A stretch of DNA of 64,000 bases from Liolophura sinensis (GCF_032854445.1 NC_088304.1:23387704-23451703); one strand, 5' to 3'. Numbered from the stretch's first letter, positions 1 to 9,900 are shown. Translations and numbers: made by a program. Notes: a model not told the origin generated them from the sequence alone.

Positions 1-188
1 ACCAACTGAGCTGAAGGGAACTTCCCATTACCTTACTGCTAGTATAAGTACAGGAAAGCTACTCCTGTTACAGTTATATTACCATAGCAATGGTGTTCAC
101 CTGAACTAAACTAAGTTCTGACACACAAAGAGGCACAAACTAAAAACCCAATGTTTCTGTGGTTCATCAGTCACAAAACAGATACATA

Positions 189-257
189 TTTATCTGATTG
201 GTGTTTTACACCATATTCAAGAATATTTCACTAATATGACGGCAGCCAACCTTATGC
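189..257 (-). mobile_element. 5'-truncated tRNA-type SINE fragment
   Basis: The + strand reads a short T-rich tail, then a variant of the molluscan SINE 3' core (CTGATTGGTGTTTTACACC, TTCAAGAATATTTCAC, GACGGCAGCC). The element is therefore on the minus strand and keeps only its last ~70 bases. Flanking 11-mers at 178-188 (acagatacata) and 258-268 (acagatagata) agree at 10 of 11 bases and may be an old target-site duplication. The core carries several substitutions relative to the copy at 3098, so this looks like the older insertion. Confidence 0.75.
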
Positions 258-484
258 ACAGATAGATATACATGTACACGTACTATAAAGGCACTCATAC
301 AGGGGCTGCCCCTGTTCACAATTAACAGTGTGCTAAGAAGCCAAATTCATGACCTCTGGCCTGAGAGATTAGGTTAAGGTCAGCTATGCCAATCTCATCC
401 TATCCACTCTAGCTGAAGTGGATAGCTTGATTGCAAAAGAAGTTTAGCAGGAAAAGATTAAGGGCTACAAAGTCCTTTAGGCTT

Positions 485-486
<2 letters not shown>
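258..486. other. Unannotated AT-rich spacer
   Basis: No gene, RNA or repeat is recognised here. Confidence 0.5.

Positions 487-559
<73 letters not shown>
487..559. repeat. (AT)n microsatellite
   Basis: This is a 73-base alternating AT tract with one G interruption at 545. It is self-complementary and likely length-polymorphic. It shows no association with a gene in this window. Confidence 0.97.
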
Positions 560-983
560 CCCTAATTCCTCAACCATTTTGCATATGAAAAAGCAATTTT
601 CAGGACAATTTATCCACATTTTAAAATTGATTTTGGAGACAAAACTACACTGGTTGGATTAGCCAATTTCAGGGCTTCACAATTATTGCCATCAGAATAT
701 GCGTACACAAACATCTTGCAAGCATGCAAAAATGTTGATGCCATACAGTACTCTAACCAGAGAGCACACCAAAGTTCATTGAGCAGGCTACAATCCACTG
801 AGGTTTCATAAAGACACCAACTGGTGAATCTAGGTTTCAAGTTTCACTGAAAATGGCTCAGAAGATTTCAACATAATTTTCTCCTGAGCTATTCAGAAAT
901 TGCGCATGTTTTATGGTGAATCAAGCCATAAAAAGCCAATAAATTATGCTATGAATGTGTCAGCAGGTGTAAATTAAACGTTT
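560..983. other. Unannotated AT-rich spacer
   Basis: A 76-codon open frame on the minus strand (610-840) has no recognisable domain. I see nothing else that can be supported. Confidence 0.5.
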
Positions 984-1038
984 GGTGTAAAAAGAAAAAA
1001 AAACGGTGTAAAAAGAAACCCTTGTTTTTTTTTTTTTT
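984..1038. repeat. Short direct repeat and poly-T tract
   Basis: The 14-mer ggtgtaaaaagaaa occurs at 984 and again at 1005. A run of 14 T follows at 1025-1038. This is probably slippage-derived low-complexity sequence. Confidence 0.7.
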
Positions 1039-1101
1039 GTGTATATGATGAGGCATAATATAAAAAACTGCTCAGCCATGTTCCCAGGGCATAATAATGC
1101 C

Positions 1102-1252
1102 TTTATTTATTTATTTATTTGATTGGTGTTTTAAGCCGTACTCAAGAATATTTCACTTATATGACAGCAGCCAGCATTATGGTGGGAAGAAACTGGGCAC
1201 AGCCCAGGGGATGCCCACGACATTCCGCAGGTTGCTGGCAGACCTTTCCATG
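1102..1252 (-). mobile_element. 5'-truncated tRNA-type SINE, ~150 bp
   Basis: On the + strand this begins with a (TTTA)n-type tail at 1102, then the core TTGATTGGTGTTTTAAGCCG, ACTCAAGAATATTTCAC, CAGCCAGCATTATGGTGGG, the AACTGGGCACAGCCC segment, CCGCAGGTTGCTGGCAGACC and the start of the CACGTACG segment, where it stops. The tRNA-derived head is missing, so the insertion is 5'-truncated on the minus strand. No convincing target-site duplication is visible; only a 5-bp taatg match flanks it. An 83-codon open frame over it (1097-1348) is an accident of the repeat. Confidence 0.85.
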
Positions 1253-2329
1253 TTTAATGACACAATGTTCATCGTCCTTTCTGAATATTTCCATCCATTG
1301 ATGAAAATATGCACAAAACAGAGTGGTTTCATCTATTACAAAATATAAAATATGAAAATGAAAAATTATTTCTCATTTTTTGGCACACATTCTCCATTTG
1401 CCTTAAAAGTATAACCCCTATTTTATAGGACGTACCTTTCCATGTGTCCTTCAATATTCCCTTCCATAGAGCACACATGTAGGAATTGACAGATTGATTG
1501 AATCTTGGGCAAATGCCCTTCACTCTAAAATTATTTTAAAAAATCAAAACGTTGGCTTCAATATAATAAAAGTTGCATGATCTGATTAATCAGAAGTTTT
1601 ATTTTGAAATCTGGTCTGAATAATCAACCCATAACATATGTAAAGGATTTCACAATGTGACCCAAAAAAATTTTGTTTGTAAAAATTAAAGACATATTTA
1701 CTGGTCAGTTGCAACATAATTCTTACCGCTTTATGGTACTCTTTTATACAGAGAATGTTTGAATACTAACCGTGAGCTTATACTTTAAATATACTAAGAC
1801 CACTTATTTCTTCAGTGGTTATATAAACAGCATGCGAGTTAAGAAATTAAATTAAACTGAAATACACTCAAGTTTATTACTCGCTATGTGTATAAATGCC
1901 ATTTTGAACGGGAAAGCTTACATAGTGAGAAATAGGTGTGAACTCTGACCACGTGTGTCACACATATGCCACTCACCACGCACACCTGGTCCAGCTTACA
2001 TCATACACAATGTGTGTGGAGGAATTCTCAACTTGTATCCACATACAAGAAGCATTTTCACATTAAGGCAGATGTGTGCTGAATGTGCTGTTTTAGATAT
2101 CACCATACAGAAATCACAAAGTCATGTATGTATGTTGATTTTGGAGCAACACAAAGCCAAAAATAAAGGAAAATACCCTTATACAGATGAGATGTGGAAA
2201 AAACATCTGTCACTCCATCAACTTTTTGATATCTTAACATTCAACATAATCTACAGCTATACACAAATCCCAGCTATCTGATGTGTACCGGCACGCAGGG
2301 TGTTTACAGCCTGATTTTAGCAGTGATAT
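1253..2329. other. Unannotated AT-rich spacer
   Basis: About 1.1 kb with no recognised gene or repeat. The 108-codon frame at 1955-2281 depends on a GTG start and has no recognisable domain, so it is not called. Confidence 0.5.
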
Positions 2330-2361
2330 ATTACACAACGCATACATTACACAACGCACAC
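2330..2361 (+). repeat. 16-bp tandem doublet
   Basis: attacacaacgcatac at 2330-2345 is followed directly by attacacaacgcacac at 2346-2361, with one mismatch in 16 bases. It is a local tandem duplication with no visible function. Confidence 0.85.
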
Positions 2362-2447
2362 ATTAGTAGCAGATGATCTTCCCTGAGGCCCGCTCACTCA
2401 CACAGTCACACTTTCAACTTGTAGTTGTAAGATTTATAGTCAAGTAT

Positions 2448-2465
2448 GTATATATGCATATATAC
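2448..2465. repeat. Perfect 18-bp palindrome
   Basis: GTATATATG joins its exact reverse complement CATATATAC with no spacer. It lies in AT-rich DNA and may be chance low complexity. Confidence 0.8.
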
Positions 2466-2634
2466 AGTGTATATAATAATACTAAAAAAATTAATAAAAT
2501 TATTAAATAGTTTTGTGTCTATATAAAAGCATTTTATATGAACAGTCTTAAGTACATATATGTGGCATGATCAATTATAAACATTGCATTCAAACTGTAC
2601 ATTGACAGAGAATAAAATCACTGTTAACTATTCT

Positions 2635-2663
2635 AAAAAAAATAAAAAAAAACAAAACAAAAC
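2635..2663. repeat. A-rich low-complexity tract
   Basis: Runs of A are broken by T and C (…aaataaaaaaaaacaaaac…). It could be the tail of a degraded retroelement, but no element body is recognisable upstream. Confidence 0.6.
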
Positions 2664-3082
2664 ATACATGTTCTTATAGATACATGTTAAATAAGCCTTT
2701 ATTAAATAGAGGAGAAGAATATGTTGCTTTTGAATTTTTAAGGCATATACACTTTTTTTTAATCATTTGGCTGTTGTTTAATGCAATATTTAAGAATTTC
2801 TCATTAAATATCAGGGGTCGATTTCAAAGAGCCATCTCTGACTTAAGTCAAAATTTGTCATATGATCTCACAGCTTATTTTAGGTTTTAGAAATCAAAAT
2901 TTTGTTTCCTTCATCAATGTTATCTTCAGACAAATGTGTCCAAATTTCAACTTCCAGTACCAAAACCTACAGACTGAACAGAGTTTTAAAATTTTGACTT
3001 AAGCCAGAAAGGGCTCTGTGGAATCAACTCCCGATGGAGAGGAGTTTGTGTTTGGATCACTGGTGTACCACAAACTTGCATG
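2664..3082. other. Unannotated spacer
   Basis: A 68-codon frame (2684-2890) has no recognisable domain. No repeat was identified before the SINE target site at 3083. Confidence 0.5.
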
Positions 3083-3097
3083 GATACAGCCTAATAT
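3083..3097 (+). repeat. Left target-site duplication of SINE
   Basis: gatacagcctaatat is a 15-mer repeated exactly at 3301-3315 on the other side of the SINE. Confidence 0.95.
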
Positions 3098-3300
3098 TTA
3101 TTTATTTATTTGATTGGTGTTTTACGCCGTACTCAAGAATAGTTCACTTACACGATGGCAGCCAGCATTATGGTGTGTGGAAACCGGTCAGAGCCCGGGG
3201 GAAATCCACGACCATCCGCAGGTTACTGGCAGACCTTCCCACGTACGACCGTAGATAAAGCCAGCATGAGCTGGACTTGACTCACAGCGACCACATTGGT
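3098..3300 (-). mobile_element. tRNA-derived SINE, truncated within the tRNA head
   Basis: The best SINE copy in the window, 203 bp on the minus strand. In + order: (TTTA)n tail, core TGATTGGTGTTTTACGCCGT, AGCCAGCATTATGGTG, a segment rich in CCCGGGGG, CCATCCGCAGGTTACTGGCA, CCCACGTACG, CCAGCATGAGCTGGACTTGA. The last part, read on the minus strand, contains GAGTCAAGTCC at 3273-3283, a degenerate pol III B box like that of tRNA genes. The element stops just after it, before an A box, so the copy lacks half its promoter and is presumably inactive. Perfect 15-bp direct repeats bound it exactly, showing insertion by target-primed reverse transcription with 5' truncation. Confidence 0.93.
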
Positions 3301-3315
3301 GATACAGCCTAATAT
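3301..3315 (+). repeat. Right target-site duplication of SINE
   Basis: This is an exact copy of 3083-3097. Confidence 0.95.
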
Positions 3316-3607
3316 GTGTGAAATGATTACAGCTTTGCGTACATAAGGGTATTTTGCTCTTGAGTTTATACTGTGTATACTGCAAACAACTGTTTCTATA
3401 AATTCAAAATTGCAGCACAAGACAAAGTTAATTGTCAGTAAAAGCTTGTACACACATACCAGTGAGTTTGTACTGTCATCTTATGAGGGATGTCTTAAGA
3501 TCAATGACTGCAGGTACAGACACAATTCTTTACACTTCACACATGTATGCAATACATCTGCAGACCAATATGTTCTGTTAACATTACAACCAGACAAACT
3601 TCTGTGT
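3316..3607. other. Unannotated spacer
   Basis: A 102-codon frame from 3410 to 3718 crosses into the G-rich motif and has no recognisable domain. Nothing else is seen. Confidence 0.5.
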
Positions 3608-3631
3608 GGGAAGGGGTGGGAGGGGGAGGGG
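3608..3631 (+). other. Potential G-quadruplex motif
   Basis: Five G runs of 3-5 bases are separated by loops of only 1-2 bases (GGG-AA-GGGG-T-GGG-A-GGGGG-A-GGGG). This satisfies the usual four-run quadruplex rule with very short loops, in otherwise AT-rich sequence. No gene is associated. Confidence 0.8.
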
Positions 3632-4073
3632 CTTTGGTACTGTCAAATTGATCAAACTGATGTCAGAAAGAGATTTAAAGCCCAGTCAATAACACTGAAA
3701 TTTTACACACAAATCTAGTATTAGTGCAAAACATAATTAACTCATAATCATAATACTGAAATCCCAGAGAAGAACTTTGGAAATTGAAGTATAAGCCCAA
3801 ATATATATAGGAACCAGTCTTAAGGCCTTGGCAGCTCTATGCTGAAGTATTTTACTATTATGAAGGCAGTCCTTTTATGGGCATAACAAAGTGTTGTACA
3901 TAGCCAGTAAGCTGACATACCTTATTATACTCGAGTACATGTAGGTCCAAATTTGAGCAAAAATTTGCCAGTATTTCTCTTAAAGCTTCCATGTAACAAT
4001 ACCATTACTACACAACCCGATGTATGTTCTTCTAAACTATACTAAACTAAAACTTATTTCAATGGTTGTGTGC
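3632..4073. other. Unannotated spacer
   Basis: AT-rich sequence with no gene or repeat recognised. Confidence 0.5.
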
Positions 4074-4086
4074 TGATTATCAATAT
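4074..4086 (+). repeat. Left target-site duplication of mini-SINE
   Basis: tgattatcaatat is repeated exactly at 4129-4141. Confidence 0.93.
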
Positions 4087-4128
4087 GTATTTATTTGATT
4101 GGTGTTTTACGCCGTATTCAAGAATATT
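4087..4128 (-). mobile_element. Extremely 5'-truncated SINE (about 42 bp)
   Basis: Only the tail (TATTTATTT) and the first part of the SINE core (GATTGGTGTTTTACGCCGTA, TTCAAGAATATT) are present, followed at once by the second target-site duplication. The element is on the minus strand. Exact 13-bp direct repeats on both sides show that it is a complete insertion event and not a remnant of a longer copy: reverse transcription stopped after about 40 bases. Confidence 0.93.
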
Positions 4129-4141
4129 TGATTATCAATAT
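4129..4141 (+). repeat. Right target-site duplication of mini-SINE
   Basis: This is an exact copy of 4074-4086. Confidence 0.93.
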
Positions 4142-5384
4142 TATTACACAGATACATGCCAACATATATACTGCACACTATACATCAATTTCCAGTGTCA
4201 TAAAATGATGAGCAATATGCCTGACCTAAAAGGAGTACCAAAATTATTTATTGTAAAATGCTTAAATTTTATTACTTCTTGCAATGCATCTATATTTCGT
4301 CATGAGGAGTCACACATTCAGGCAAGATTGGAGTACCAATATTTGATATAGAAAATTTTGACTTATCACTGCCTTCCATGAATTTGTATTTTCCTTATGA
4401 AGTACAGGTATATTGCAGGTGTACAAAACATGTGTAATCTTTGTATTTTCAAGTTCAGCAAACAATTTTGAATATATAAAGCATTCTTTATTAATTTCAT
4501 ATATTTTATAAAGTATCTTTTTCCCCGTTTAATGAAAAGGTCCCCTGAGCACAGTCATCATGGCTTACCTGTAGGATCACAGGATGCTCATTTACAGGTG
4601 TTAATTACCTAATTAACTTAAGAGCCTTTGATTTTTGTGGACAGTAGATCACAGAACAAGGGGAAGTTTAAGCCACACAGCTGGAGTTGGGAGAGGACGA
4701 CACTGGCTTGATCCCAAGCCCTTTAATCACCAGATTACCCTTGGATTAGCACCCATTCAGACCTCACCATGGATTATCTGGATTTGTAATGAATCTGTCA
4801 ACACAGGATATGGACCTGGGGTTAATGCTTCTACAACCTTCTCTGCATCTATATCTTAATATAATCTTGCGATTTGTTTTGTTTAATTGGGTTAAGAGAA
4901 ACATTTATTGTGCACAACTGGGCAAGAAACTTGTTAAGATGTCAACCAATTTGACAGTAAACATCTTTTTTAATAGTTGCCCATACAAAGATGACAGTTG
5001 TGTAATGTCGGCACATTTAAAGTGACAACAAAAATACACGTAGCTGACCTCAGTGTATTGAAAAAAATCATACAACTCTAATAATTCAAAAATGGTTTTT
5101 CTAATAAAAACAACATATCACATAATGGAAGTTATTACAGCTGTCTGCCAAATAATGAAAGCAACTTTACAACACGTTTTCAACAAAACATGAATCCCTG
5201 GTTTTACAAACTTCCTCTTACATTCCACACTTTGAAATTATTTTTGAAATAATTTTCAAAATAGAATTATTGTTATGTTGAACTTTGATTACACTGGCAT
5301 AACACTGGTAATTACTTTCACATATGTTAAATATGGATACACAAAATCAACTGTTAAAATTGTGACAATCTGATAATTTATGGT
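4142..5384. other. Unannotated AT-rich spacer
   Basis: About 1.2 kb. Frames of 74 and 78 codons (4635-4859, 4789-5025) have no recognisable domain. No repeat is identified. Confidence 0.5.
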
Positions 5385-5497
5385 CATTTTCACTTTGGGA
5401 ACATAAACTGGTGTATACAATTGGGAAGGCCAGGTAAATAACATTTTCACTTTGGGAACGTAAACTGGTGTATACAATTGGGAAGGCCAGGAAATAA
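5385..5497 (+). repeat. 57-bp tandem doublet
   Basis: A 57-bp unit at 5385-5441 is followed directly by a second copy at 5442-5497, which differs by one substitution (aacata to aacgta) and one missing T near its end. Low divergence indicates a recent local duplication. A minus-strand frame over it (5289-5570) therefore shows a doubled peptide (WPSQLYTPVYVPKVKM twice), which reflects the repeat and is not a domain. Confidence 0.95.
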
Positions 5498-5594
5498 CAA
5501 AAATAACCTTCCCTATTTCCTTTTCGTATGCTGGGAAGGACATTTTAAGGCATATATTACTCGAAGGCACTAAGGAATTTCTGTTTGGAGAGGA

Positions 5595-5609
5595 GGGGCG
5601 GGGGGGGGG
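5595..5609 (+). repeat. G-rich run
   Basis: Four G, a C and ten G. This is a low-complexity tract. Confidence 0.8.
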
Positions 5610-5656
5610 TATATTCTTTCTCTCCCTGGTGGCTGGGGATGAGCAGTAACCTGTGA

Positions 5657-5757
5657 ATTAAGCTGAGGTACAATATACTTGAACCTTTAGGTGCCCCAGG
5701 GGTGGAAGGGCTTGTGCCATACAGATAATCCCCACCCTTTCTGGCATCACCACTTAC
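5657..5757 (+). repeat. Diverged partial third copy of the flank duplication
   Basis: Shares AAGCTGAGGTA, GGTGGAAGGGCTTGTG and CCCCACCCT in the same order as the copies at about 6343 and 7360, with diverged sequence between. It is shorter than they are and more decayed. Confidence 0.7.
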
Positions 5758-6150
5758 CAAATATTTGTTCTATTAACTTTACCCTATCCATACCAATTCT
5801 CGTGTAAGAAGTTCAAACCAAACCTTCAAATTCTTACAGCCTTGTATACAAACTTGTTGCAATTTCACTGTGGGGAATGTAAAGTAACTTTTCTAAATTC
5901 AGACAAGACAAGTATACTGGTGTATAATTACTTACATAGTAAGTTGACACAATTGCAAGCCAGGAATTGCCAATTTGTTTTTTTTTTTGGCGCTCCAGAC
6001 TAAAATTATATGCTATACATATAGATATCTCTGTTATTAGTGCAGTGGCTTTGTGACATTTTACATAGTGCCCCTCAGAGGAAAAGTCTTATCACTGAGC
6101 AGAAAATGCATATAGTTGTATAACATTGCCATGATATGACACTTAAGATT
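5758..6150. other. Unannotated spacer
   Basis: Apart from a T-rich run near 5979 no feature is recognised. Confidence 0.5.
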
Positions 6151-6920
6151 TACATACAAAGTGGTTTATATATTTCCTTTCCACATAGAATAAAAAGCCT
6201 TTAAGAAAAATGATACATGTAGAAAAAAGGCATTCCAAGATATATATTTCATTTCTTTAAACAGCATATGGACTGACATCACACATATTTTCTTAATATT
6301 TTTTGATGGAATTGCTGGGGGTCCATGATCTTTGGCTCCCTGTGAAGCTGAGGTACTGGGCACAGAAGGAGGTGGAAGGGCTTGTGACTTACAGGTAAGC
6401 CCCACCCTACCACACATCATCACACACCCAGGGAGGCATCAAAGCCTGAGTAAACCCACAAATCACAGGGCGTCTGTTTAAAGGTTTGAGTTAACAGCCA
6501 ATGATAACACAGGATATGGGTGTAAATTGACAAAACATCACCTAATGATTACCAATACAGATACATCCCAGCAGGACTACAAGTATAAGGAGTACAGAGA
6601 GTATATAAGCAGTCAGGTGTGTGTCCCAAAGCAGTCAGGTGGAAGACCAGCCTTGAGGACTGAGGGTGTTACAAGATCAACTGCTGTAAGGTAAGAACCC
6701 ATGATTCATTATCAGAAAGTGGCAAGACATGCCACACTAGCAAATAACTGGAAAATCGACCAGTAATGTGCTCATCAGTCAGAATTAATCAATGAAAAAT
6801 GTTGTTCACAACAGGATCATGTTCAGAAAATTAAATGCTAAAACCAGACATGCTTTCTTAACATTTCTTGGCATGAATAAGCCATTTTAACAGAAAATGC
6901 AATTGCTGAAGGGAAGATTC
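6151..6920 (+). repeat. Flank duplication, copy A
   Basis: Homologous in order and orientation to 7240-7936. Shared blocks include ACAAAGTGG, TTTAAGAAAAATG, CATGATCTTTGGCT, GAAGCTGAGGTA, GGAAGGGCTTGTGACTTACA, CATCATCACACACC, GGGAGGCATCA, ACAAAACATCACCTAAT and CTGGCAT/TTGGCAT near the end. Copy starts are about 1.09 kb apart. Many substitutions and small indels show that the duplication is old. It contains CAG|GTAAGC at 6392-6400 and AAG|GTAAGA at 6688-6696, which match splice-donor consensus, but no exon is evident. Just right of it, 6925-6946 resembles part of the satellite monomer. Confidence 0.85.
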
Positions 6921-7239
6921 CACTAATCTTTCTTGATATCAGTTAAATAAGGGACTCATTGCTGACAAGAGAAGAAGAAGATAAAGTGTGGAAATAAGGA
7001 GTAGGACCAGGGCAATTTCCTGCCCCAATCAGTAATTTGACAACAGTCCAACTGTTTGGTGCAGCACAAATCTACCATCTACATGTAAATAACAATTTTA
7101 AATGATTTAAATAGCTGGAAAAGTTGCCATCCTGCACCAAAATAACTTTATTTGCAGGCTATAAAGTAAATAAAACCAGAAATTCTACATTATTGGTATG
7201 ACATGTTTCTGGAAAAATATTGACAGTGTATAAAAATAA
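6921..7239. other. Spacer between the duplicated copies
   Basis: About 320 bp with no gene recognised. Its first bases (6925-6946) match the satellite segment aatctttcctggcatcagt at about 18 of 22 positions with one gap. This is suggestive but not proof of a relict monomer fragment. Confidence 0.45.
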
Positions 7240-7936
7240 ATATACAAAGTGGCCTGTATTCATTTACCATATGCAATAAAAGGTTTTAAGAAAAATGGTA
7301 TATATTTCATTCCTTTGTTGGTAAGGAATTACTGAGGGTCATGATCTTTGGCTTCGTCTGAAGCTGAGGTATTGGCACAGAAGGGGTGGAAGGGCTTGTG
7401 ACTTACAGGTAAGTCCCACAATACCAGGTATCATCACACACCTAGGGAGGCATCAGAGCTTGCCAGTGAGTAAACCCATCAATCACATGGGCTCACAGCT
7501 TATGGGTGTACACTGGCAAAACATCACCTAATAACAGAGATGCATCCCCTCAAGCCTACAAGTCTGGAGGAGGGTCTGGAGCAGTGAGGCATATGTCCCA
7601 AAACAGTCAGATGTAATACCAGCGTTGATGACAAGGACTGTACAATCACGACAGCTGTAAGGCAGGGTAATTATAAAAAGTTGGCAAGAAGTCAAACAGG
7701 AAAAACTTCGTGAAACTTTTGTATTTTTGAAATTTTTGTACAAGCAAGATCTTTGGCATTTTATCATCTAAATGAAGTGCCGTTTATGATTTTCACAAGA
7801 ATGACAGTTAGGGCCATGTTTTTATGATCATAACAGTATTAAAATATTCACAGTTAATACTGTAAACATGCCTTAACTTCCCTGGCATAAATTAGTATTC
7901 CAACAGCTAGAAAATGAAATGCAGGGGAAAGAAGAT
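7240..7936 (+). repeat. Flank duplication, copy B, abutting the satellite
   Basis: Second copy of the segment at 6151-6920, with the same block order to its end. It carries CAG|GTAAGT at 7406-7414 inside a near-palindrome (GACTTAC-AG-GTAAGTC). Where copy A continues into spacer, copy B passes within about ten bases into the first satellite monomer. An array edge within copies of a repeat suggests either that the array grew inside such a unit or that the segment is an arm of a larger element. Confidence 0.85.
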
Positions 7937-7944
7937 CTACATCA

Positions 7945-9900
7945 GCAGTTACTTATGCTGGGGGAGAGGACAAGGGCACAACATCTAGGGAACAGTTCTC
8001 AATAACCTCAATCTTTCCTGGTTTAAGTAATGTGCTGATGGTCAAGCAGAATTAGCACTTACTTTTGCTGGGGAAGAGGACAGGTACATAACATCTAGAA
8101 AACAATTCTCCCATTAACCTCATTATTTAATGGTTTCAGTAATGTGCTGGTGCTCAAACAGAATTAGCACTTACTTATGCTGGGGAAGAGGACAGGTGCA
8201 TAACATCTAGAAAACAATTCTCCCATTAACCTCATTATTTAATGGTTTCAGTAATGTGCTGGTGCTCAAACAGAATTAGCACTTACTTATGCTGGGGGAG
8301 AGGACAGGTACATGACATCAAGAAAACAGTTCTCCCATCAACCTAAATCCTTCCTGGAATCAGTAATGTGCCGGTGGTCAAATAGAATTAGCACTTAATT
8401 ATGCTTGGGAAAAAAGACAGGTACATAACATCTAGAAAACAATTGTCCCCTTAACCTCAGACTTTCCCGGTTCAAGTAATGTACTGGTGGTCAAACAGAA
8501 TTAGCACTTACCTATGCTGGGGGAGACGACAGTTACATAACATCTAGAAAACAATTCTCCCCTTAACCTCAATCTTTCCTGGCATCAGTAATGTGCTGGT
8601 GGTCAAATACAATTAGCACTTACCTATGCTGGGGGAGAGGACAGGTACATGACATCTAGAAAACAATTCTCCCCTTAACATCAATCTTTCCTCGCATCAG
8701 TAATGTGCTGGTGGTCAAAAAGAATTAGCACTTACCTATACAGGTACATGACATCTAGAAAACAATTCTCCCCTTAACATCAATCTTTCCTCGCATCAGT
8801 AATGTGCTGGTGGTCAAACAGAATAAGCACTTACTTATACGGAGTGAGAGGACAGGTGCATAACAACTAGAAAGCAATCTTCACATTAAACCTCAATCTT
8901 TCCTGTTATAAGTAATGTGCTGGTGGTTAAAAAGAATTACGACTTACTTCTGCTGGCGTAGAGAACAGGTACATAACATCTTGAAAAGAGTTCTCCCCTT
9001 AACCTCAATCTTTCCCGGTTTAAGATGTGCTGGTGGTCAAGCAGAATTAGCACTTATTTATGCTGGGGGAGAGGACAGCTACATAACATCTGGAAAACAG
9101 TTCTCCGATCAATCTAATGCTTCCTGCCATTAGTAATGTGCTGGTGGTCAAACTATGATGGTGAAGAGGCAGGTCCATAACATCTTAAAAAGAGTTTTCC
9201 CATTAACCTCAGTCTTTCCTGCACCAGTAATGTGCTGGTGGTCAAACAGAATTAGCACTTATGCTGGTGGAGAGGACAGGTGCATAACACTTGAAAAGAG
9301 TTGTCCCATTAACCTCAATCTTTTCTGGTATGGGTAATGTGCTGGTGGTCAAACAGAATTAGCACTTACTTATGCTGGGAGAGAGGACAGCTACACAACA
9401 TCTAGAAAACAATTCTCCCCTTAACCTCAATCTTTCCTGCCATCAGTAATGTGCTGGTGGTTAAACAGAATTAGCACTTACTTATGCTGGGGGAGAGGAC
9501 AGGTACATAACATCTTGAAAACAATTCTCCCCTTAACCTCAATCTTTCCTGTTATAAGTACAGTGCTGGTGGTTAAACAGTATTAGCACTTAATATGCTG
9601 GGGGAGAGGACACCTACATAACATCTGGAAAACAATTCTCTCCTTATACTGATTCTTTCCCGGTTTAAGTATGTGCTGATGGTCATGCAGAATTAGCAAT
9701 TATTTATGTTGGGGATAGGACAGGTACATAACATCTGAAAAACAGTTCTACCAATCTTTCCTGCCATCAGTAATGTGCTTGTGGTTAAACAGAATTAGCA
9801 CTTACTTATGATAGGGGAAAGGACAGGTACATAACATCTAGAAAACAATTCTCCCCTTAACCTCAATCTTTCCTGGCATCAGTAATGTGCTGGTGTTCAA
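7945..9900 (+). repeat. Degenerate left edge of the array
   Basis: The first ~17 monomers carry more substitutions and indels than the interior: an internal deletion near 8736 that removes GCTGGGGGAGAGGAC, another near 9155 that removes most of AGAATTAGCACTTACTT, and private variants such as CATTATTTAATGG in two adjacent monomers (8095-8318). Greater decay at an array edge is expected when unequal exchange homogenises the interior. Confidence 0.8.

Larger units (their letters stand above)
1..7944. other. AT-rich non-satellite flank, no gene found
   Basis: This is unique to low-copy AT-rich sequence left of the satellite array. It holds SINE fragments, simple repeats and a duplicated segment, listed separately. 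No open frame exceeds about 108 codons. The longest ones (1955-2281, 3410-3718, 4070-4351 on the + strand; 5289-5570 on the - strand) show no recognisable domain, and several overlap repeats. It could be intergenic DNA or intron; nothing visible decides between them. Confidence 0.75.

Noticed and set aside
1090-1262. Target-site duplication around the SINE at 1102
   Set aside because: Only taatg matches on the two sides, which is chance level in AT-rich DNA.
1097-1348. 83-codon frame
   Set aside because: It lies over the SINE core; similar frames appear at the other SINE copies (3034-3258, 4070-4351).
1955-2281. 108-codon open frame in the flank
   Set aside because: It needs a GTG start, has no recognisable domain, and is of a length expected by chance in 8 kb.
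3261-3300. tRNA gene
   Set aside because: Only a degenerate B-box region is present, inside a truncated SINE. There is no acceptor stem, A box or anticodon arm.
3410-3718. 102-codon open frame
   Set aside because: It crosses the G-rich motif and encodes no recognisable domain. No splice or promoter context supports it.
4562-4582. Inverted copy of the flank duplication (GGCTTACCTGTAGGATCACA)
   Set aside because: About 18 bases resemble the reverse complement of 6382-6398, but the similarity does not extend on either side.
5289-5570. Minus-strand frame with a doubled 16-residue peptide
   Set aside because: The doubling comes from the 57-bp DNA duplication. One copy has lost a base, and there is no other sign of coding.
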